A program made the position numbers and the translations under genes. The notes beneath the pieces were generated by a model, which saw only the letters and a list, made by a program, of their open reading frames with translations, was not told where the DNA came from and did not search any database. 64,000 nucleotides of DNA from Sphingobium ummariense RL-3. Its GTDB lineage: Bacteria; Pseudomonadota; Alphaproteobacteria; Sphingomonadales; Sphingomonadaceae. How positions within the stretch are numbered: the first letter of the stretch is position 1; every line of letters starts with the position of its first letter. The DNA lies in NCBI RefSeq assembly GCF_000447205.1, contig NZ_AUWY01000108.1:1-64000 (forward strand), given 5' to 3'. This document shows positions 60,306-64,000 of the stretch, in pieces.

Positions 60306-60729
60306 GCAAGCAGCATTTAATGCAATTATGATGCATTGAAACAGAAATAACATTCATTTGTCTTATGGTATTCTAACCGGCACAACGCGATCTGCAGAGT
60401 GAAGTTGCTTCACGACAACAGCGCCCGGAGAGGATCCTGCGAAAGCAGGCCGGAGCGCGGGAAGGGAGCCAGAAACCGAGGATAAGTGCATGACGCAGAC
60501 GGAGTATGGCGATCGGTGCAGGATGTGGCCGCATCGCCGGAAGGCGGCGCAGGCGTCTCGGTTTAGCGGCTACTTCACCAGGTTAGACGCCGGCTCGCGG
60601 CCCCCCCTGCCGCAGCCGGCGTCTTTCCGAAGTTCGGTCAGGCCGGTCACTTACAAAATATTTGGGCCGCAAACTGGCCACTCAGCCGATCTGGCATCGT
60701 ACTTCAAGTAACAGAGGGGCGTTGCTTCA
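60306..60729 (+). ncRNA. structured leader or small RNA upstream of MetB-like gene
   Basis: 424 bases without a protein gene. A well-formed hairpin (60421-60458) has 13 base pairs (GCGC, CCGG, CCTGC), a GAAA tetraloop and an AGAGGAT bulge; GTGAAGTTGCTTCAC (60399-60413) forms another. A strong terminator hairpin follows at 60585. The order of structured RNA, terminator, gene suits an attenuator or riboswitch, but no known riboswitch consensus (for example SAM-II) is recognised. An independent small RNA is equally possible. Confidence 0.45.
60585..60627 (+). terminator. strong intrinsic hairpin before MetB-like gene
   Basis: Outer 11-bp perfect stem AGACGCCGGCT/AGCCGGCGTCT (60585-60595, 60614-60624), inner GCGGC/GCCGC, C-rich loop, then TTTCC. 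About 100 bases before the gene at 60730. Confidence 0.75.
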
Positions 60730-61902
60730 ATGACTGAACCCAAAGATCAGGCATCTCGCCTTCAGACAGTCGCCGCCGCGCACGGCGTTGCCAGCGATGT
60801 GGCCTTTGGAGCTGTCGCTCCGCCGCTTTATCTTTCGAGCACATATGAGTTTGCCGGCTACGATCAACCGCGCTCCTATGACTATGGTCGGGCGGGTAAT
60901 CCCACCCGCGATCTTCTCGGGCAGGCACTGGCGAAGCTTGAAGGTGGCGCAGGCGCGGTCATCACGGCGAGCGGAATGGCCGCGCTCGATCTTCTCGTCG
61001 GGAGAATGGGGCCGGGCGATCTTATCCTCGCACCGCATGATTGCTACGGCGGTACGATGCGCCTGTTGAAGGCGCGCGCGAACCGAGGGCATTGCGTCGT
61101 CCGGTTCGTTGATCAGGGGGACGAGAGCGCCTTTGCCGCCGCGCTGGAGGACATTCCGGCACTGGTGCTTATCGAGACGCCGAGCAATCCCTTGATGCGG
61201 GTCGTCGATATCGCAGAGCTTGCCGCAAAATCGCGCTCGGCGGGGGCTGCGGTTGCCGTCGATAACACGTTTCTTTCACCGGCTATCCAGCAACCGATCG
61301 CGCTGGGCGCGGACTATGTCATCCATTCCACGACCAAATATCTCAACGGCCATTCCGACGTGATCGGCGGCGCAGTTGTCGCGGCTGATCCGGTGCAGGT
61401 CGATGATTTGCGTAATTGGGCAAATGTCGTGGGGAGCACAGGCGCGCCGTTTGATGCCTGGCTAACCTTACGGGGCCTTCGCACGCTATTTGCCCGGATG
61501 GAGCAGCAGCAGCGCAACGCGATGATCGTCGCGCAATATCTCGACCGACATACGGCGGTGTCCCAAGTCCACTATCCAGGTCTCGTCGCCCATCCCGGCC
61601 ACCGGATCGCCTCACGCCAGCAGCGCGGTTTCGGGGCGATGTTGAGCTTTGAACTCGCAGGAGGGGTGGAAGCGGTTCGGCGGTTTGTCGCTGCGGTCGG
61701 CTATTTCACGCTCGCGGAATCGCTGGGTGGGATCGAGAGCCTGGTCGCGCATCCGGCGACCATGACCCATGCCGATATGGGCGAGGAGGCGCGCTCAAGA
61801 GCGGACATCAGCGACAGCCTGCTACGGCTTTCGATTGGCCTCGAAGCCGAACAAGATCTGATCGCCGGCCTCGATCAGGGATTGGCGGCATGCGCGGGAT
61901 GA
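60730..61902 (+). CDS. metB: PLP-dependent Cys/Met metabolism enzyme (cystathionine gamma-synthase-like)
   Basis: A 390-residue PLP enzyme. Landmarks: PPLYLSSTYEF, SYDYGRAGNPTRDLLGQALAKLEGG, VDNTFLSP, the PLP-lysine motif HSTTKYLNGHSDVIGGAV, and ESLGGIESLVAHPATMTH near the C-terminus. This matches the MetB/MetC/MGL family; the GGIESL-HP-TMTH segment favours cystathionine gamma-synthase, forming cystathionine for methionine synthesis. Assignment within the family is not certain. The upstream structured leader may regulate it. Confidence 0.85.
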   Translation: MTEPKDQASRLQTVAAAHGVASDVAFGAVAPPLYLSSTYEFAGYDQPRSYDYGRAGNPTRDLLGQALAKLEGGAGAVITASGMAALDLLVGRMGPGDLILAPHDCYGGTMRLLKARANRGHCVVRFVDQGDESAFAAALEDIPALVLIETPSNPLMRVVDIAELAAKSRSAGAAVAVDNTFLSPAIQQPIALGADYVIHSTTKYLNGHSDVIGGAVVAADPVQVDDLRNWANVVGSTGAPFDAWLTLRGLRTLFARMEQQQRNAMIVAQYLDRHTAVSQVHYPGLVAHPGHRIASRQQRGFGAMLSFELAGGVEAVRRFVAAVGYFTLAESLGGIESLVAHPATMTHADMGEEARSRADISDSLLRLSIGLEAEQDLIAGLDQGLAACAG

Positions 61903-61939
61903 ACGCGCGCGGCAATCCTGGAAACTTCAGGAGAGAAAT

Positions 61940-62188
61940 GTGCCCGGTTATGTATGGCTCGTGGATTTTTTCGGACTGCTTCTTGTGCTGCTCGGTTTCA
62001 ACATGGCGTTCCGGCAGGCCAGCTTCAGGCGAGCTATCGGACGCCCGAAACCGCCCGCAAGCCGGTTGCGAGCGGGAAATGAGGATGAGGATCCGCTGAC
62101 CTATATTCTGCGGATCGCCGGTGTCATGATGATGGTCTTCGGTATCGCGATTGGCGGTATGCTGACCTTGTTCAATCTGGCGCGATGA
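61940..62188 (+). CDS. small two-helix membrane protein
   Basis: An 82-residue protein from GTG 61940 (AGGAGAG upstream). Helices about 5-23 and 57-77, with a basic loop between (RRAIGRPKPPASRLRAG). No family recognised. Single gene after metB. Confidence 0.6.
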   Translation: MPGYVWLVDFFGLLLVLLGFNMAFRQASFRRAIGRPKPPASRLRAGNEDEDPLTYILRIAGVMMMVFGIAIGGMLTLFNLAR

Positions 62189-62265
62189 GTAGTCGGGATT
62201 GAGGCTCGATGTTCTGATCGCTGCGGCCAGGATGGCTTTGGTTTAGGCGAATACGGAGCGGGCCG

Positions 62266-62595
62266 ATGACGCATGAATATGATGATCCAATCAATCCCGA
62301 AGCGGTCGCCGCCGCCGCGCGGCGCATCGCCGAACGTCACCGCGTCGAGGATCGACCGCTTGATCTGCTTGTCGAAGAGGTCGTGCTCGAACGCTTCTGC
62401 GGCTGCGTGACGTCGGCCAATGACAGTCGCAGCGCTTCGATCCTGGCTGGCCTTAAGCTGGAAATCACGCGCCAAGTGCGTGAAGTGTTGGCAAGCGGCA
62501 AACTCATCGATGAGATCGATGAGGCTTCGATCGAATCTTTCCCGGCAAGCGATCCTCCGGCCTGGGTCGGACACAAAGCCAGGAAAGGCAGTTGA
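62266..62595 (+). CDS. small protein with SFPASDPPAW C-terminal motif
   Basis: A 109-residue soluble protein, with SIESFPASDPPAW near its end, a motif shared by many short uncharacterised alphaproteobacterial proteins. Otherwise helical (AVAAAARRIAERHRVED, LKLEITRQVREVLASGK). The stop overlaps the DUF488 start (TGATG), suggesting cotranscription. Function unknown. Confidence 0.7.
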   Translation: MTHEYDDPINPEAVAAAARRIAERHRVEDRPLDLLVEEVVLERFCGCVTSANDSRSASILAGLKLEITRQVREVLASGKLIDEIDEASIESFPASDPPAWVGHKARKGS

Positions 62596-62948
62596 TGGGC
62601 AAGATACAGATCAAGCGGATCTATGCGCCTCTCGCACCAGACGATGGCTGTCGCGTGCTTGTCGATCGGTTGTGGCCGAGAGGGGTCTCTCGCCAGGCCG
62701 CGGCTCTCGATCTGTGGCTCAAGGACATCGCACCCAGCCCGGACCTGCGAGGATGGTTCGCTCACGATCCCGCGCGTTTCGACGCCTTTCGGCAAAAATA
62801 CCGTGACGAGTTGACCCACAACACTGAGGTGGTTGGGCAGCTGCTCGCCCTCGCAAAAAGGCAGGACATCACGCTTCTTTACGCAGCACGCGATCCTGTG
62901 GTGAACCATGCCGCTGTCCTGGCGGAGTTTCTTGCAGGGGTGAGGTAA
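62595..62948 (+). CDS. DUF488 family protein
   Basis: A 117-residue protein from ATG 62595 (AAAGG six bases upstream). RVLVDRLWPRGVSRQAAALDLWLKDIAPSPDLRGWF and ITLLYAARD are characteristic of DUF488. Members are small and of unproven function, sometimes linked to stress. Coupled with the previous gene. Confidence 0.9.
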   Translation: MGKIQIKRIYAPLAPDDGCRVLVDRLWPRGVSRQAAALDLWLKDIAPSPDLRGWFAHDPARFDAFRQKYRDELTHNTEVVGQLLALAKRQDITLLYAARDPVVNHAAVLAEFLAGVR

Positions 62949-62953
62949 CGAAC

Positions 62954-63226
62954 GTGACGTATCTGTTCGCTAAGGGCGAACGCATAGGAAACGTCATGTG
63001 GCGAGGGGCAACTGACGGCGCGAAGCGGCTGCGAGGCATCCGGATCGAGGTCAAGGCCCGTATCGACCTTGCGGGCTGGGGCAAACCGGTCACCGCGCCA
63101 ATATGCCTGTTCTGGACCAAGCTGATCGTCACCGATCACTGTTCAGAAGATCTGGCTGCGGTGCCTGGCGCCTGGCGTGGCGCGATCGAGATCGACGCTT
63201 CAGGTCGCCTCGCCAGTTTCGCCTGA
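62954..63226 (+). CDS. small hypothetical protein
   Basis: A 90-residue protein starting at GTG 62954, five bases after the DUF488 stop with GAGGTAAC upstream. Contains KPVTAPICLFWTKLIVTDHCSEDLA; no domain recognised. Probably last gene of the small operon. Confidence 0.5.
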   Translation: MTYLFAKGERIGNVMWRGATDGAKRLRGIRIEVKARIDLAGWGKPVTAPICLFWTKLIVTDHCSEDLAAVPGAWRGAIEIDASGRLASFA

Positions 63227-63398
63227 GCGCAGCGCCGGTCCTGAATTCACGTAGTTCCCAAGTCGTCCGCACGGACAGACGGATACCTGGCTTCGTGGCC
63301 CTGCGAACGGCGATTTCCTTATTGTGAGCATGGGTGTCCGTTTTTGTCATCCTCATCGCCGATTGTAACGGTGTGACAACCGAATCGGAGACGATAGG

Positions 63399-63692
63399 AT
63401 GAAATGCGTAAACAGGACCGTGATCGGCCACCATATCATCGATATCGATGGCTGCCTGCGGGCGACCAATCATTCGTCTGTGTCTGCCGAGGATATTCTC
63501 GCACTCGGTGGGTTGGCGACACGCAACTTAGAGGTTTGGCTGGAAATCTATGGGGAGAGCTGGCTGCTCGGCCCTCTGGATCGCGTCGAACTCGACGCGG
63601 ATACGGTCGCATTTTTCCGGACGCGCGCGGTCACACCGGTAGGCTTCGCCTTCAATCGTGCGGAGCGCACGACCATCGCTCTGGCGGCCTGA
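63399..63692 (+). CDS. ubiquitin-like (multiubiquitin-type) beta-grasp protein, candidate
   Basis: A 97-residue protein from ATG 63399 (GGAG eight bases upstream). VSAEDILALGGL, then EVWLEIYGESWLLGPLDRVELDADTVAFFRT, resembles the multiubiquitin domain pattern of bacterial ubiquitin-like proteins (a strand, DIL-L-GL helix, then strands ending F-R). The C-terminus is ALAA, not the Gly-Gly of conjugated modifiers. It sits nine bases before a CD-NTase-type gene, a context known for CBASS and bacterial ubiquitin-like systems. The fold call is by pattern only. Confidence 0.55.
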   Translation: MKCVNRTVIGHHIIDIDGCLRATNHSSVSAEDILALGGLATRNLEVWLEIYGESWLLGPLDRVELDADTVAFFRTRAVTPVGFAFNRAERTTIALAA

Positions 63693-63701
63693 GGCGATAT
63701 C

Positions 63702-64000
63702 ATGAAGCTGGTTTCTCAATTCACGTCGTTTCTCAAAGACACGGTCAACCTCAATCAGACTCGCATCGACCTGCTTGAATCCAACGTGGAAGCGATCAGG
63801 AACTTCATCCGCCAATGTGAATGGTCTCCCCGTGTCCGTGGATTTGAAGAGCAGGGTTCGTGGGCGCACGACACCATTATCAAGCCGGTTGATGGCGGCG
63901 AGTTCGATGCCGACCTGCTGGTCGTCGTCGATCCCGTCGATGGCTGGAGCGCGAAGGACTATGTCGCAAAGCTGGGAAAGGCATTCGCTGACAGCTCCGT
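63702..64000 (+). CDS. CD-NTase-type nucleotidyltransferase (CBASS cyclase), partial
   Basis: The first 99 codons of a longer protein cut by the window edge. KLVSQFTSFLKDTVNLNQTRIDLLESN is followed by the active-site segment EEQGSWAHDTIIKP and EFDADLLVVVD, i.e. the GS motif and the DxD metal-binding pair of the cGAS/DncV-like family. Such enzymes make cyclic oligonucleotides on phage infection and activate an effector. Spacing to the preceding gene (nine bases) implies an operon. Effector and E1/E2-like genes would lie outside. Confidence 0.82.
   Translation, partial: MKLVSQFTSFLKDTVNLNQTRIDLLESNVEAIRNFIRQCEWSPRVRGFEEQGSWAHDTIIKPVDGGEFDADLLVVVDPVDGWSAKDYVAKLGKAFADSS

Noticed and set aside
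60360..60480. SAM-II or another known riboswitch before the MetB-like gene
   Set aside because: The conserved SAM-II and SAH-type core sequences are not present; only generic structure can be claimed.

Overview
This window is GC-rich DNA from an alphaproteobacterium. Gene content and protein style (paired CopA/CopB, Tat-signal multicopper oxidases, FixLJ-type two-component genes, many small secreted Met/His proteins, an alpha-type NsrR) fit Sphingomonadales (Sphingobium, Novosphingobium or Sphingomonas), but no rRNA or other phylogenetic marker is present. The mix of metal resistance, transposons, integrase remnants and a toxin-antitoxin pair marks it as accessory DNA, either a plasmid or a genomic island.

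Positions 1-36.8 kb are a copper (heavy-metal) resistance island. It opens with a TolC-type efflux gene running off the left edge and several small secreted copper-type proteins. A MerR regulator follows, then an operon that looks like a transmembrane electron-transfer chain: a Met/His-rich, membrane-anchored flavin reductase-ferredoxin fusion, a small b-type cytochrome, a seven-haem c-type cytochrome, DUF1622, and a Csp-type copper-storage protein with a Tat signal. After more Met/His-rich proteins and an aldehyde/alcohol dehydrogenase pair come copA1-copB1 and an MFS gene. A Tn3-family transposon (14404-20036, flanked by GACAA repeats) has split the MFS gene; it carries HU, an unknown protein, a resolvase and a transposase. 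To the right are a DUF411 protein, a truncated integrase, a DinJ/YafQ-type toxin-antitoxin pair, a CorA remnant and FixLJ-like signalling genes. A second copAB set follows on the minus strand, beside an ECF sigma factor with a CnrX-like sensor and CnrY-like anti-sigma gene, then copCD, a methyltransferase, a YHS-domain copper P-type ATPase and its CueR. Three promoters (copA2, cnrY, copC) share GAGGGG/AAGGGT-N15-CGTATT, suggesting one ECF regulon. MerR-type promoters fall into two operator classes that may match the two MerR proteins.

Positions 37.2-40.3 kb hold a second, unrelated Tn3-family transposase with long inverted repeats but no visible target duplication; it abuts the C-terminal half of a tyrosine recombinase.

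Positions 41-51 kb form a nitrosative/oxidative stress block: truncated haemoglobin, DUF1971 protein and flavohaemoglobin behind an NsrR-like palindrome, Fe superoxide dismutase, beta-carbonic anhydrase, 1-Cys peroxiredoxin, LysR regulator, NsrR, and a sulfite/nitrite reductase with DUF934. Positions 51-60.3 kb hold small membrane proteins, an AaeB/AaeX/AaeA-like efflux operon with a NodT-type outer-membrane lipoprotein, a lone receiver protein, a ClC channel and a MarR regulator. Positions 60.3-63.2 kb have a structured leader with a strong terminator before a MetB-like enzyme, then small unknown genes. At the right edge a ubiquitin-like protein precedes the start of a CD-NTase-type nucleotidyltransferase, probably a CBASS-like antiphage operon that continues outside the window.
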